From NCBI RefSeq assembly GCF_001864895.1, contig NZ_MJGO01000007.1:36866-100865 (forward strand): a DNA stretch of 64,000 nt, read 5' to 3'. Position 1 is the stretch's first letter; each line of letters starts with the position of its first letter. Source of the stretch: Curtobacterium sp. MCBA15_009. Lineage in GTDB: Bacteria > Actinomycetota > Actinomycetes > Actinomycetales > Microbacteriaceae. The notes under the pieces were generated by a model. It ran no database searches. It saw only the letters and a program-made list of their open reading frames with translations, and was not told the origin of the DNA. The position numbers and the translations under genes are program-made. Below are positions 19,022-27,733 of the stretch, piece by piece.

Positions 19022-19945
19022 GTGCGCACCATCCCCGCACTCCTGGTCACCATCGGTCTCGCGGTCTCGCTGACGGCGTGCGCCTCGAACGGCGCCGGCA
19101 CCACCCCCTCGAGCTGTGCCGCTCCCGGCGACGCCTCCGCGGCCGTGACGGCGACGGGCGCGTTCGGCAAGGAGCCGAAGGTGTCGATCCCGAACGGCCT
19201 CACCACGAAGGGCACGCAGGTGTCCGTCCTCCGCCACGGCGACGGCCGCCAGGTCGACGAGGGCACCCCGGTGCAGATCGCGTACACGATCCTCGACGGC
19301 AAGAACGGCGAGGTCGCCTCGACGAGCGGCTACACGAACCAGGTGGCACCGATCACCGCGGGTGCGAGCACGTACGGCGCGCTCGGCGAGGCCGTCGAGT
19401 GCGCGCACGTCGGTGACCGGCTCGCCGTCGCGCTGCCGAAGAGCGCGGTGAACAACCCGGCGAACGGTGCCCCGGCGACGTCGACCGGCAAGGCGGAGTC
19501 CGCCGCGATCGCCGTCATCGACGTGCAGCGCGCCTTCGACGCCCGCGCGACCGGCACCCCGCAGCTCGCCGGTGACCGCATGCCGGCCGTCGTCCTCGCC
19601 CCCTCGGGCGCCCCGGGCGTGACGATCCCGTCGTGGGACGCCCCGACCTCGGACGAGGTCCACCTGCTGCGCAAGGGCTCGGGCAAGGTGCTCACCGAGA
19701 AGGACAACGCGGTGATCAAGGCCCTGGTCGTCCCGTGGACCGTCGGCGCCGACGCCACGGGCTCGAGCTGGACCGGCGGCGCGGGTGCGCAGGTCGTCTC
19801 GCTCGCCAAGGGCCAGCTCAACCCCGAGGGCGTCCGGAAGGCCCTCGTCGGCCACCGTGTCGGGGACCAGGTCCTGGCCGTCGTGCACGAGCAGGGCGCC
19901 GTCGACGTGTACGTCATCGACCTGCTCGGATCGCTGTCGAACTGA
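19022..19945 (+). CDS. FKBP-type peptidyl-prolyl isomerase-like lipoprotein
   Basis: A 307-aa predicted lipoprotein with signal VRTIPALLVTIGLAVSLTAC: a short basic start, hydrophobic core and lipobox LTAC, giving the lipidated Cys. Two FKBP-like halves follow (roughly residues 55-160 and 200-305), each with VSVLRHGDG or VHLLRKGSG openings and a VGDR(L/V)A-type strand. The usual aromatic active-site residues are not all obvious, so activity is uncertain. I chose the GTG at 19022 (AAAGAGGG upstream) over 18989 because it gives a clean signal peptide. It is placed between trmI and pafB, where actinobacterial proteasome loci also carry FKBP genes. Confidence 0.78.
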   Translation: MRTIPALLVTIGLAVSLTACASNGAGTTPSSCAAPGDASAAVTATGAFGKEPKVSIPNGLTTKGTQVSVLRHGDGRQVDEGTPVQIAYTILDGKNGEVASTSGYTNQVAPITAGASTYGALGEAVECAHVGDRLAVALPKSAVNNPANGAPATSTGKAESAAIAVIDVQRAFDARATGTPQLAGDRMPAVVLAPSGAPGVTIPSWDAPTSDEVHLLRKGSGKVLTEKDNAVIKALVVPWTVGADATGSSWTGGAGAQVVSLAKGQLNPEGVRKALVGHRVGDQVLAVVHEQGAVDVYVIDLLGSLSN

Positions 19946-19971
19946 CCCGTCCGCACCGTCCACCGACCGCG

Positions 19972-19999
19972 GCGCGGGTGCACTCCGGTGCACCCGCGC
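19972..19999. terminator. hairpin terminator after the FKBP lipoprotein
   Basis: GCGCGGGTGCAC pairs perfectly (12 bp) with GTGCACCCGCGC across the tetraloop TCCG. The -10 box of pafB starts 5 nt further on. Confidence 0.7.
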
Positions 20000-20004
20000 T
20001 GCCG

Positions 20005-20010
20005 TAGGAT
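20005..20010 (+). promoter_or_regulatory. leaderless -10 box TAGGAT of pafB
   Basis: TAGGAT ends 6 nt before the GTG at 20017 and directly follows the hairpin, so pafB-pafC has its own promoter. Confidence 0.55.
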
Positions 20011-20016
20011 CGGCTC

Positions 20017-21057
20017 GTGCCAGCGACCCGTGTGCCCCGTGTGCCCGCCGAGGAGCGGCTGTTCAGCCTCGTGCTCGCGCTGCTCTCGACGGAGTCGGGG
20101 CTGACCAAGGGCGAGATCCTGGCGAACGTGCAGGGCTACCGGCAGCGCTTCACCGCCGGCGGCGACAACGCCTCGCTCGAGCGCCAGTTCGAGCGCGACA
20201 AGGACGACGTCCGCGAGCTCGGCATCCCGCTCGAGACGATCGAGACCCCCGGCGCGGCGGGCAACAACCAGACGCTGCGCTACCGGATCCCGAAGGGCGA
20301 GTACGACCTGCCCGTCGACGTCCGCTTCACCCCCGACGAGTCGGCTCTGTTGTCGCTCGCGGCGATGGCGTGGCGCGAGGGCGCGCTCTCCGCCGACTCG
20401 CGCCGCGGGCTGCTCAAGGTGCGGTCGGCCGGTGCCGAGGACGACGACGGCGCACTCCAGCTCGGCGTCGACGCCTACGCGCCCCGGCTCCGCGCCCGCG
20501 ACGCCGCGTTCGAACCGCTGCGCTCCGCACTCGACCGCGCCGCGGCCGTCCGCTTCGACTACATCACCCCCGGCCAGCACGCCGCACGTCGGCGCGACGT
20601 CGCCCCGCTCGCCCTCGTGCAGCACGGCGGCCGCTGGATGCTCGCGGCGCACGAGTTCGCGACCGACTCGGACAAGAACTACCTGCTCTCGCGGATCGTC
20701 GGACCAGTCTCCCAGTACGCCGTCGGGCAGCACACCGCCCCGGCCGGCGCGGCGGAACGCACCCTCGCCGGGCTCGAGCGCATCTGGGCGACCCGCACGG
20801 CGCGGATCGCGGTGACCCCCGGGTCGGACGCCGAACGCCGCCTCACCCGACGACGGGACACCGAGACCGACGCGGACGGCTCGCTCGTGCTCCACCACGT
20901 CGACCCGCAGATCCTCGCCGAGGAGCTCGCCGCCTTCGGGCCCGAGGTCCGGGTGCTCGAACCCGACGACCTGCGCGCACGCGTGCTCGACCGGCTCCGC
21001 GCCCTCGTCGACGACCACGCGACCCCCGATGCCGGAGAGGAACCCGCCCGTGGCTGA
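20017..21057 (+). CDS. pafB: WYL-domain transcriptional regulator PafB
   Basis: A 346-aa regulator with an N-terminal winged helix (FSLVLALLSTESGLTKGEIL...), a central WYL domain (VRFDYITPGQHAARRRDVAPL, GRWMLAAHEF...KNYLLSRI) and a C-terminal WCX extension. In mycobacteria PafB and PafC form a complex that activates RecA-independent DNA-damage genes. The gene is directly followed by its partner, with an 8-nt overlap. The GTG start has the TAGGAT box 6 nt upstream. A near match to the PafBC promoter stands before dinB in this window. Confidence 0.88.
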   Translation: MPATRVPRVPAEERLFSLVLALLSTESGLTKGEILANVQGYRQRFTAGGDNASLERQFERDKDDVRELGIPLETIETPGAAGNNQTLRYRIPKGEYDLPVDVRFTPDESALLSLAAMAWREGALSADSRRGLLKVRSAGAEDDDGALQLGVDAYAPRLRARDAAFEPLRSALDRAAAVRFDYITPGQHAARRRDVAPLALVQHGGRWMLAAHEFATDSDKNYLLSRIVGPVSQYAVGQHTAPAGAAERTLAGLERIWATRTARIAVTPGSDAERRLTRRRDTETDADGSLVLHHVDPQILAEELAAFGPEVRVLEPDDLRARVLDRLRALVDDHATPDAGEEPARG

Positions 21058-22021
21058 CGCCCAGCCCCTGCAGGCGCAGGACAAGCTCGCGTTCCTGCTG
21101 TCCCTCGTGCCGTACCTGATCGACCGCGAGCGTGTCTCCGTCGCCGAGGCCGCCCGCCACTTCGGGGTGCCCGAGTCCCGCATCCGCCGTGCGGTCGAGC
21201 TCATCGCGGTGTCCGGCGTGCCCGGCGAGACGATGCAGTACCAGCACGGCGACCTGTTCGACATCGCCTGGGACGACTTCGACCAGAACGACATGATCGT
21301 GCTGACGAACCTCGTCGCGATCGACGACTCGCCGCGGCTCTCCGCCCGCGAGGCCTCCGCCCTCATCGCCGGCCTGCAGTACCTCTCTGCCCTGCCCGAG
21401 GCCGCCGACCGCGACGCCATCCGCGCCCTCATGGCCAAGCTGTCCCGCGGTGCCGGCGGTGCCACGTCGACCGTCGCCGTCGGCCAGGACCTGCACGACG
21501 TCGCACTCGCCACCATCCGACGGGCGATGGCCGACGGCAAGGGGCTCTCGTTCGAGTACGTCGGACCGCGCTCCCGCGGCGGCACCCGCCGCGTGGACCC
21601 GCTCCGGGTCGAGTCCATCGACACCGACTGGTACCTCCGCGCGTGGGACCTCGACCGCCAGGCGCTCCGCACCTTCCGGCTCGACCGGATGTCCGCCGTG
21701 CAGGTCGACGACCGTGCGGTGGAGAAGACCGTCGACCAGGTCGTCATGCCGGACACGCTCTTCCAGCAGTCCGCCGAGGACGTCATCGTGACGGTCGAGC
21801 TCGACTCGTCCTCGCTGCCCCTGGTGGCGGACTTCCTTGCCGACACCGCGGACGCCCCCGACGCCGACGGCCGGGTCCGCATCCGCCTCGCGGCGTCGCA
21901 CGGGTTCGACGGGGTGGTGCGGCTCGTGGCGGGGCTGCCCGGCCGCGCGGTGGTCCTCGACCCGCCGGCCGCCCGCGCCGCCGTGCGCGACTTCGCGGCC
22001 GCGGCGCTCGACGCGGGCTGA
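21050..22021 (+). CDS. pafC: WYL-domain transcriptional regulator PafC
   Basis: The 323-aa second subunit of the PafBC activator. It has the same order as PafB: N-terminal helix-turn-helix (LVPYLIDRERVSVAEAARHFGVPESRIRRAVE), WYL domain (LSFEYVGPRSRGGTRRVDPL, DWYLRAWDLDRQALRTFRLDRM) and WCX domain. The GTG at 21050 was chosen because GAGAGG lies 9 nt upstream and it gives the short 8-nt overlap with pafB; the ATG at 21029 would add 7 residues. In many actinobacteria tatA comes next, but here a repeat array does. Confidence 0.88.
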   Translation: MADAQPLQAQDKLAFLLSLVPYLIDRERVSVAEAARHFGVPESRIRRAVELIAVSGVPGETMQYQHGDLFDIAWDDFDQNDMIVLTNLVAIDDSPRLSAREASALIAGLQYLSALPEAADRDAIRALMAKLSRGAGGATSTVAVGQDLHDVALATIRRAMADGKGLSFEYVGPRSRGGTRRVDPLRVESIDTDWYLRAWDLDRQALRTFRLDRMSAVQVDDRAVEKTVDQVVMPDTLFQQSAEDVIVTVELDSSSLPLVADFLADTADAPDADGRVRIRLAASHGFDGVVRLVAGLPGRAVVLDPPAARAAVRDFAAAALDAG

Positions 22022-22713
22022 GGTTCTGGCTCTTCGGGACAGTTTTGCGCGTTGAAGGTCGTTCCGCGCGTGGAAAGCAGTTCCGCGCGTAGGAGGTCCC
22101 GAGTTCCTGCTCACCACGCGCGATCCCGCTTCCTACTGCGCGCGCAATGGGAAGGACCGTCGGGCCGCGCGGCACTTGTGGTGGCGAAGACAGGTGCCGC
22201 CGGGCGCGGGGCTGCTCGCCGCGGGTGGTCGTTGCGCGCGTGGGGAGCAGTTCCGCGCGTAGGAGGTCTTGAATTCCTGCTCACCACGCGCGATTCCGCT
22301 TCCCACTCCACGTGCGATGGGAAGGACCGTCGGGCTGCGCGGCACTCGTGGTCTCGAACACCGGTGCCGCCAGGCGCGGGGCTGCTCGCCGCGGAGTGGT
22401 CGTTGCTTGCGGGTGGTCGTTCCGCGCGTAGGGAGCAGTTCCGCGCATAGGAAGTTCCGAGTTCCTGCCCACTACGCGCAATCCCGCCTCCCACTCCACG
22501 TGCGATGGGAAGGAATCCCGGGCCCGGTGCCGGAGCGGCTCCTGCCCACCAGACACGAAACTTCCCTCCACGCGCGAAACAGCACACCTCGCGCAGAACA
22601 GCACACCACCGCACCACCGCACACCCGCACATCTGCACACCGGCACCACCGCACACCCGCGCACGCCCGCCCCGCCGAGGGTCCCATGTGCGTTCCCACC
22701 GAGCGCGCCGGAC

Positions 22714-22727
22714 TGTCGGTCCCGACA
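22714..22727. promoter_or_regulatory. 14-bp palindrome TGTCGG-TC-CCGACA before tatC
   Basis: Perfect 6-bp arms around TC end 3 nt upstream of the -10 box TAAGAT, over the -35 region. It could be an operator. Alternatively CTGTCGGTC with a 9-nt spacer to TAAGAT is a weaker relative of the PafBC promoter seen at dinB. Confidence 0.45.
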
Positions 22728-22730
22728 CCG

Positions 22731-22736
22731 TAAGAT
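22731..22736 (+). promoter_or_regulatory. leaderless -10 box TAAGAT of tatC
   Basis: TAAGAT ends 6 nt before the ATG at 22743, with no ribosome binding site. Confidence 0.55.
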
Positions 22737-22742
22737 CGACGC

Positions 22743-23564
22743 ATGGCTTCGACGACCGCGCGCGGGCGAGCGAAGCGGCAGGGGCGCCAGCAGACCGACG
22801 CCGAAGGCCGCATGTCGCTCGGGCAGCACCTCATCGAGCTGCGCAACCGGCTGTTCCGCGCCGTCGTCGCAGTGGTCGCCGCCGCGATCGGTGGGTGGTT
22901 CCTCACGCCGTTCGTGCTCGACGCGCTGCGCGCCCCGGTCACCCAGCTGGCCGAGGTCGGCGGGCACACGGCCGAGCTGAACTTCCCGATGATCACCGGG
23001 GCCTTCGACCTGCGGTTGCAGATCGCGATCACGATCGGTGTCGTCATCTCGAGCCCGGTGTGGCTGTACCAGATCTGGGCGTTCATCGTGCCGGCACTGG
23101 TCCGGCGCGAAAAGCAGTACGTGTGGGGCTTCCTCGGCACCGCGATCCCGCTGTTCTTCGGCGGGTGCTTCTTCGGGTGGTACATCCTGCCGCACGTGGT
23201 CACGATCCTCGGCAGCTTCGTGTCGACGCAGGACACCTCGATCGTCGACGCGAAGGCCTACTACGACTTCGTCATCAAGCTCATCGTGGCGGTCGGCATC
23301 GCGTTCGTGCTGCCGGTCTTCCTCGTCCTGCTCAACTTCGTCGGGGTACTCAGCGCGAAGGCCATCCTGAAGTCGTGGCGCATCGCGATCATCTGCATCC
23401 TGGTGTTCTGCGCGATCGTCACGCCGAGCGCCGACCTCATCTCGATGTTCCTGCTGGCGATCCCGATGACGGTGCTGTACCTCGCCGCGTGTGCCATCAC
23501 GTGGATCCACGACCGTCGGCTCGCGAAGCGGCAGGCCAAGCTCGACGAGGAGTACGGCCTGTGA
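22743..23564 (+). CDS. tatC: Sec-independent protein translocase subunit TatC
   Basis: Receptor subunit of the twin-arginine translocase, which exports folded proteins. The 273-aa protein has six predicted membrane helices. The N-terminal LGQHLIELRNRLFRAV carries the conserved Glu of the signal-peptide site, and later FFGWYILPHVVTILGSF and PVFLVLLNFVGVLSAK are typical. The stop overlaps the helicase start (GTGA), so the two are coupled. No tatA or tatB precedes it in this window, where related genomes have tatA. Confidence 0.95.
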   Translation: MASTTARGRAKRQGRQQTDAEGRMSLGQHLIELRNRLFRAVVAVVAAAIGGWFLTPFVLDALRAPVTQLAEVGGHTAELNFPMITGAFDLRLQIAITIGVVISSPVWLYQIWAFIVPALVRREKQYVWGFLGTAIPLFFGGCFFGWYILPHVVTILGSFVSTQDTSIVDAKAYYDFVIKLIVAVGIAFVLPVFLVLLNFVGVLSAKAILKSWRIAIICILVFCAIVTPSADLISMFLLAIPMTVLYLAACAITWIHDRRLAKRQAKLDEEYGL

Positions 23565-26005
23565 CCGCCGCCGAGCTCAGCGCCGCCGAGCGCTTCGCTG
23601 CGGCGAAGGTGCGCAACCGGTCCCGCAACCTCGAACTGTTCCGCTCCGACCTGCGGTTCGACCTCGACCCGTTCCAGTTCGCCGCCTGCGACTCGCTCGA
23701 CCAGGGCCGGAGCGTGCTGGTGGCCGCGCCGACCGGTGCGGGCAAGACCATCGTCGCCGAGTTCGCCATCTGGCTCGCGATGCGGCAGCCGACGGCGAAG
23801 GTGTTCTACACGACGCCGATGAAGGCGCTGAGCAACCAGAAGTACGCCGAGCTCGTCGAGGAGTACGGCGAGACCGAGGTCGGGCTGCTCACCGGTGACA
23901 CGAACGTCAACCCGCGGGCCCGCGTCGTGGTGATGACCACCGAGGTCCTCCGCAACATGATCTACGCGGACTCCGACCTGCTCGACGACCTGGCGTGGGT
24001 GGTCCTCGACGAGGTCCACTACCTGGCCGACCGGTTCCGCGGTGCGGTGTGGGAAGAGGTGATCCTGCACCTCCCGACCGAGGTCCGGCTCGTCTCGCTC
24101 AGCGCGACGGTGTCCAACGCCGAGGAGTTCGGCGACTGGCTGCAGACCGTCCGCGGCGAGACCGACGTGATCGTGTCCGAGGACCGTCCGGTGCCGCTCG
24201 AGCAGCACGTGCTCGTGGGGTCGAAGATGGTCGACCTGTTCGACTCGAGCGGCGCCGCGGCGACGAACCGGGTGAACCCGGAGCTGCTCCGGCTGGTCGG
24301 CGGTGCCTCGCGCAGCGAGCGGCACGGCGGCGGACACCGCGGGGGCCGGGGCCGCGGCGGCTACCACGACCGCCGTGGGCCGCGGACCGAGAAGCTGCAC
24401 CGCGAGCGCATCGCGCACATGCTCGACGAGCGGATGCTGCTGCCCGCGATCTTCTTCGTGTTCAGTCGCGCCGGGTGCGACCAGGGCGTCCGGAACGTCC
24501 TGCGCTCCGGGCTGTCGCTCACCACGCTGCCGGAGCGCAACGAGATCCGCGAGACCGCGGAGTACCACTGCCGCACCCTGCCCGACGAGGACCTCGCCGT
24601 CCTCGGCTACTGGGAGTTCCTCGAGGGGCTCGAGCGCGGGGTCGCCGCGCACCACGCCGGCATGCTCCCGGCGTTCAAGGAGGTCGTCGAGAACCTCTTC
24701 CAGCGCAAGCTGCTCAAGGTCGTCTTCGCGACCGAGACCCTGGCGCTCGGCGTGAACATGCCGGCTCGCACCGTCGTGCTCGAGAAGCTCGAGAAGTTCA
24801 ACGGCGAGGCCCGGGTGCCGATCACGCCGGGGGAGTACACGCAGCTCACCGGTCGCGCCGGCCGCCGCGGCATCGACGTCGAAGGGCACTCGGTCATCCA
24901 GTGGACCGACGGGCTCGACCCGCAGGCCGTCGCCTCGCTCGCCAGCCGGCGGACGTACCCGCTCAACTCGTCGTTCAAGCCGACGTACAACATGGCCGTC
25001 AACCTGATCGACCAGTTCGGACGGCAGCGCACGCGCGAGGTGCTCGAGACCTCGTTCGCGCAGTTCCAGGCCGACCGGTCCGTGGTGGACCTGGCCCGCA
25101 AGGTGCGGTCGCAGCAGGAGTCGCTCGAGGGCTACCGCGAGGCGATGCAGTGCCACCTCGGCGACTTCACCGAGTACGCGGCGCTCCGTCGCGAGCTCTC
25201 CGACCTCGAGCGCTCGAACGTGCCCGGTGGGCGCGAGGCCTCGCACGGTGCGCGCCAGGAGCGGCAGGCCGCGATCACCGAGGTCCGCCGCAAGATGCAG
25301 CGGCACCCCTGCCATGCCTGCCCCGACCGCGAGGCGCACGCCCGGTGGGCCGAGCGCTGGTGGAAGCTCAAGCGCGTCAACGACAAGCTGGTCCAGCAGA
25401 TCCGGTCCCGCACCGGTGCCGTGGCGACCACGTTCGACCGGGTCACCGACGTGCTCCTGCAGCTCGGGTACCTGGTCGACGCCGGCAACGGCGAGGCCAC
25501 GGTCGCCGCGGGCGGCCGTCGTCTGCAGCGCATCTACGGTGACCGCGACCTGCTCGTCGCCGAGTGCCTCGAGGCGGGGGTCTGGAAGGACCTCACGCCG
25601 GCGCAGCTCGCCGCGATGGCCGCCACGATCATCTACCAGCCCCGTCGCGACGACGCCCCCGGTACTGAGCACGCCCTGCCGCGTGGTGCCTTCCGTCCGG
25701 CGCTCGACGAGACCCTGACGATCTGGTCGCGCCTCGACGACATCGAGCGCGACGCCCGCCTGGCGGGCTCGCAGCCGCCCACCCCGGCGATGGCGGTCGG
25801 CATGTTCCGCTGGGCGTCCGGCTCGGCCCTCGACGACGTCCTGCGCACCCTCGACCTGCCCGCCGGTGACTTCGTCCGCTGGTCGAAGCAGGTCATCGAC
25901 CTGCTCGACCAGATCCGGAACGCCGGTGACGACGACCTCGCCCAGACCGCCCGACGTGCGACCGACGCGGTGCGCCGCGGCATCGTCGCCTACGCAGCGG
26001 TCTGA
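23561..26005 (+). CDS. helY: Ski2-like DEAD/DEAH-box RNA helicase HelY
   Basis: Large superfamily 2 helicase of 814 aa. It has motif I VAAPTGAGKTIVAEF, motif II as DEVH (VVLDEVHYLAD), motif III LSATVSN, and in lobe two FATETLALGVNMP and QLTGRAGRRGID. A charged Gly/His/Arg-rich linker sits near residues 250-275. The long C-terminal helical region includes two Cys (HPCHACPDREAH), as in Ski2/Mtr4-like proteins. It probably acts in RNA processing or decay. The order tatC-helY is conserved in actinobacteria. Confidence 0.9.
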   Translation: MTAAELSAAERFAAAKVRNRSRNLELFRSDLRFDLDPFQFAACDSLDQGRSVLVAAPTGAGKTIVAEFAIWLAMRQPTAKVFYTTPMKALSNQKYAELVEEYGETEVGLLTGDTNVNPRARVVVMTTEVLRNMIYADSDLLDDLAWVVLDEVHYLADRFRGAVWEEVILHLPTEVRLVSLSATVSNAEEFGDWLQTVRGETDVIVSEDRPVPLEQHVLVGSKMVDLFDSSGAAATNRVNPELLRLVGGASRSERHGGGHRGGRGRGGYHDRRGPRTEKLHRERIAHMLDERMLLPAIFFVFSRAGCDQGVRNVLRSGLSLTTLPERNEIRETAEYHCRTLPDEDLAVLGYWEFLEGLERGVAAHHAGMLPAFKEVVENLFQRKLLKVVFATETLALGVNMPARTVVLEKLEKFNGEARVPITPGEYTQLTGRAGRRGIDVEGHSVIQWTDGLDPQAVASLASRRTYPLNSSFKPTYNMAVNLIDQFGRQRTREVLETSFAQFQADRSVVDLARKVRSQQESLEGYREAMQCHLGDFTEYAALRRELSDLERSNVPGGREASHGARQERQAAITEVRRKMQRHPCHACPDREAHARWAERWWKLKRVNDKLVQQIRSRTGAVATTFDRVTDVLLQLGYLVDAGNGEATVAAGGRRLQRIYGDRDLLVAECLEAGVWKDLTPAQLAAMAATIIYQPRRDDAPGTEHALPRGAFRPALDETLTIWSRLDDIERDARLAGSQPPTPAMAVGMFRWASGSALDDVLRTLDLPAGDFVRWSKQVIDLLDQIRNAGDDDLAQTARRATDAVRRGIVAYAAV

Positions 26006-26016
26006 CGGGAGGCACG

Positions 26017-27609
26017 GTGCGGGTTCCGGAGACCGGTGTGCGCGGGGTGCGTGCTCGCCTCGGCCGCGGGGCGGTCGCGGACGGTCCGTTCGCCGCGCTG
26101 CCGCTCGGTTCGGCGCTGCCGCTCGCCGTCATCGGTGGGCTGCTGTTCGCGCTGTCGTTCCCGTCGCCGGGCTGGTGGTTCCTCACCTACCCGGCGCTCG
26201 CCTGCCTGCTGCTCGCGGCGATGGGCCAGCGTGCCCGCCGGGCCGCCTGGCTCGGGTACGTCGCCGGCGCCGCGTTCTTCGTCCCCGCGATCTCGTGGGC
26301 CGGGCGGTACCTGGGGCCGGTCCCGTGGCTCGCGCTGGCGCTCTTCGAGGCGGCGTTCTTCGCCCTCGGCATCGTGGCCATCGCCCTCGCGTACCGGTGG
26401 GTCGCCCGCGTGGTGACCTCGTCCGCCGGGCGTGTGTGGGGCCTCCCGGCCGTCGTCGCCGCACTGTGGACCGGACGCGAGTGGTTCTCGGGGAGCTGGC
26501 CGTACGGCGGTTTCGCGTGGGGACGGGTCGGACTGTCGCAGTCGCAGGGTCCCTTCACGCACCTTGCTGCCTGGGTCGGGATCCTCGGGTTGAGCTTCGT
26601 CGTGGTGTACTGCGTCGCCGTCGTGGTGTCGCTCGCCCTCGTCGTGCCGCGCACGCCCGGGGCGCGGGTGCGCGTGCCGGTGCGGGTGGCCACGGCCGGG
26701 CTGCTGGTCGCGGCCGTGCTCGCCGTGCCGGCTTGGCCTGCGACGACCGACGGCACCATCCGGGTCGAGGCCGTGCAGGGGAACGGGCCGGCCGGGTACT
26801 TCGACCGAGCGGAGCCGGGCGACGTGCTGGCGTCGCAGGTCGCCGCCACGGACATCGAGGCCCGGGGCGTCGACGTCGTCGTCTGGCCGGAGGCGTCCGC
26901 CGAGTACGACCCGCGGCGCGAGCCGGTCATCGCGTCGGCGCTCGACTCGGTGGTCGACTCCGTGGGTGCGCCGATCGTCGCCGGTGCGATCACCCAGACG
27001 TCCTCGGGGGTGCTGCACAACACCTCGTTCGTGTGGACCGCGGACGGTTGGCAGTCGTCCTACGACAAGAAGCGTCCCGTGCCGTTCGGCGAGTACGTGC
27101 CGGACCGGTGGTTCTTCTCGAAGCTCGCGCCCTCGCTGATCGGGCTGCTGCAGCGTGACTACACCCCGGGGACGAAGCCGAACGTGTTGTCCGTCGCCGG
27201 TGTCCGTGCGGGCATCGCGATCTGCTTCGACGTCGTCGACGACGGGCTCGCCACGGACATGGTGCGCGGGGGAGCGCAGGTGATCTTCGCGCAGACGAAC
27301 AACGCGGACTTCTCCGGGACGGACGAGAACCTGCAGCAGCTCGAGATCGCCCGCATGCGCGCGGTCGAGACCGGACGCTCGCTCGTCAACATCTCGACGG
27401 TGGGTGCCTCGCAGGTCATCGACCCGACCGGTCGCACCATCGACCGGGTGCCCGCGTACACCGCGACGTCGATGATCACGGACGTGCCCCTCGGCACCTC
27501 GACGACGCCGGCGTCGCTCGCGTCGGGTTCGATCGCGTTGCTGCTCTCACTCGGCGGGCTGCTCGTCCTGCTCGCCTGCGCCCCGTGGGGTCGTCGCCTC
27601 CGCCGCTGA
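26017..27609 (+). CDS. lnt: apolipoprotein N-acyltransferase
   Basis: Membrane enzyme that adds the third acyl chain to the N-terminal Cys of lipoproteins. The 530-aa protein has a hydrophobic N-terminal half with about six to seven membrane helices, then an extracytoplasmic nitrilase-fold domain. The nitrilase triad is visible: Glu in VVVWPEAS, Lys in YDKKRPVPFGEYVPD and Cys in GIAICFDVV. A final membrane helix closes the protein. The start has GGGAGG 7 nt upstream. It lies between helY and rbpA, a layout like the mycobacterial lnt-ppm1/rbpA neighbourhood. Confidence 0.92.
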   Translation: MRVPETGVRGVRARLGRGAVADGPFAALPLGSALPLAVIGGLLFALSFPSPGWWFLTYPALACLLLAAMGQRARRAAWLGYVAGAAFFVPAISWAGRYLGPVPWLALALFEAAFFALGIVAIALAYRWVARVVTSSAGRVWGLPAVVAALWTGREWFSGSWPYGGFAWGRVGLSQSQGPFTHLAAWVGILGLSFVVVYCVAVVVSLALVVPRTPGARVRVPVRVATAGLLVAAVLAVPAWPATTDGTIRVEAVQGNGPAGYFDRAEPGDVLASQVAATDIEARGVDVVVWPEASAEYDPRREPVIASALDSVVDSVGAPIVAGAITQTSSGVLHNTSFVWTADGWQSSYDKKRPVPFGEYVPDRWFFSKLAPSLIGLLQRDYTPGTKPNVLSVAGVRAGIAICFDVVDDGLATDMVRGGAQVIFAQTNNADFSGTDENLQQLEIARMRAVETGRSLVNISTVGASQVIDPTGRTIDRVPAYTATSMITDVPLGTSTTPASLASGSIALLLSLGGLLVLLACAPWGRRLRR

Positions 27610-27673
27610 ACCGACCTGTGCCGGGCCGTCGCCGCGCCCACCCACTGGGAACGGACTGTGAATGCGCCGGGTC

Positions 27674-27700
27674 GGGAACGACCCCGCGTGGGACAGTGTT
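27674..27700 (+). promoter_or_regulatory. SigR/SigH-type ECF promoter of rbpA
   Basis: GGGAAC at 27674-27679, an 18-nt spacer and GTT at 27698-27700 match the GGAAT/C-N18-GTT form of actinobacterial SigR/SigH thiol-stress promoters. The rbpA ATG is 34 nt downstream and has GAGGAG before it. In Streptomyces rbpA is a SigR target. No sigma factor gene is in the window. Confidence 0.65.
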
Positions 27701-27733
27701 GTGGAGGGGTAGACGAGCGAGAGGAGCACACAC

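Larger units (their letters stand above)
22022..22742. repeat. array of 170-190 bp imperfect direct repeats between pafC and tatC
   Basis: No gene is supportable in these 721 bp. Two full units begin near 22058 and 22228 and a third, partial one near 22416, each opening with GTCGTTCCGCGCGT or a close variant. Each then has GCAGTTCCGCGCGTAGGAGG, GTTCCTGCTCACCACGCGC and CACGTGCGATGGGAAGGA (CTGCGCGCGCAATGGGAAGG in the first). The last 150 bp is a CACACC-rich tract. I looked for the TatA pattern (short N-terminal helix, Gly, amphipathic Lys-rich helix) and found none. Confidence 0.75.

Noticed and set aside
22022-22742. A degraded or hidden tatA gene
   Set aside because: All frames lack a short N-terminal membrane helix followed by an amphipathic helix. 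The region is accounted for by direct repeats.
27647-27673. A second SigR-like promoter: GGGAAC at 27647 with GTC 18 nt on
   Set aside because: The -10 would be GTC instead of GTT, and the better match overlaps it just downstream. It may be a chance duplication.
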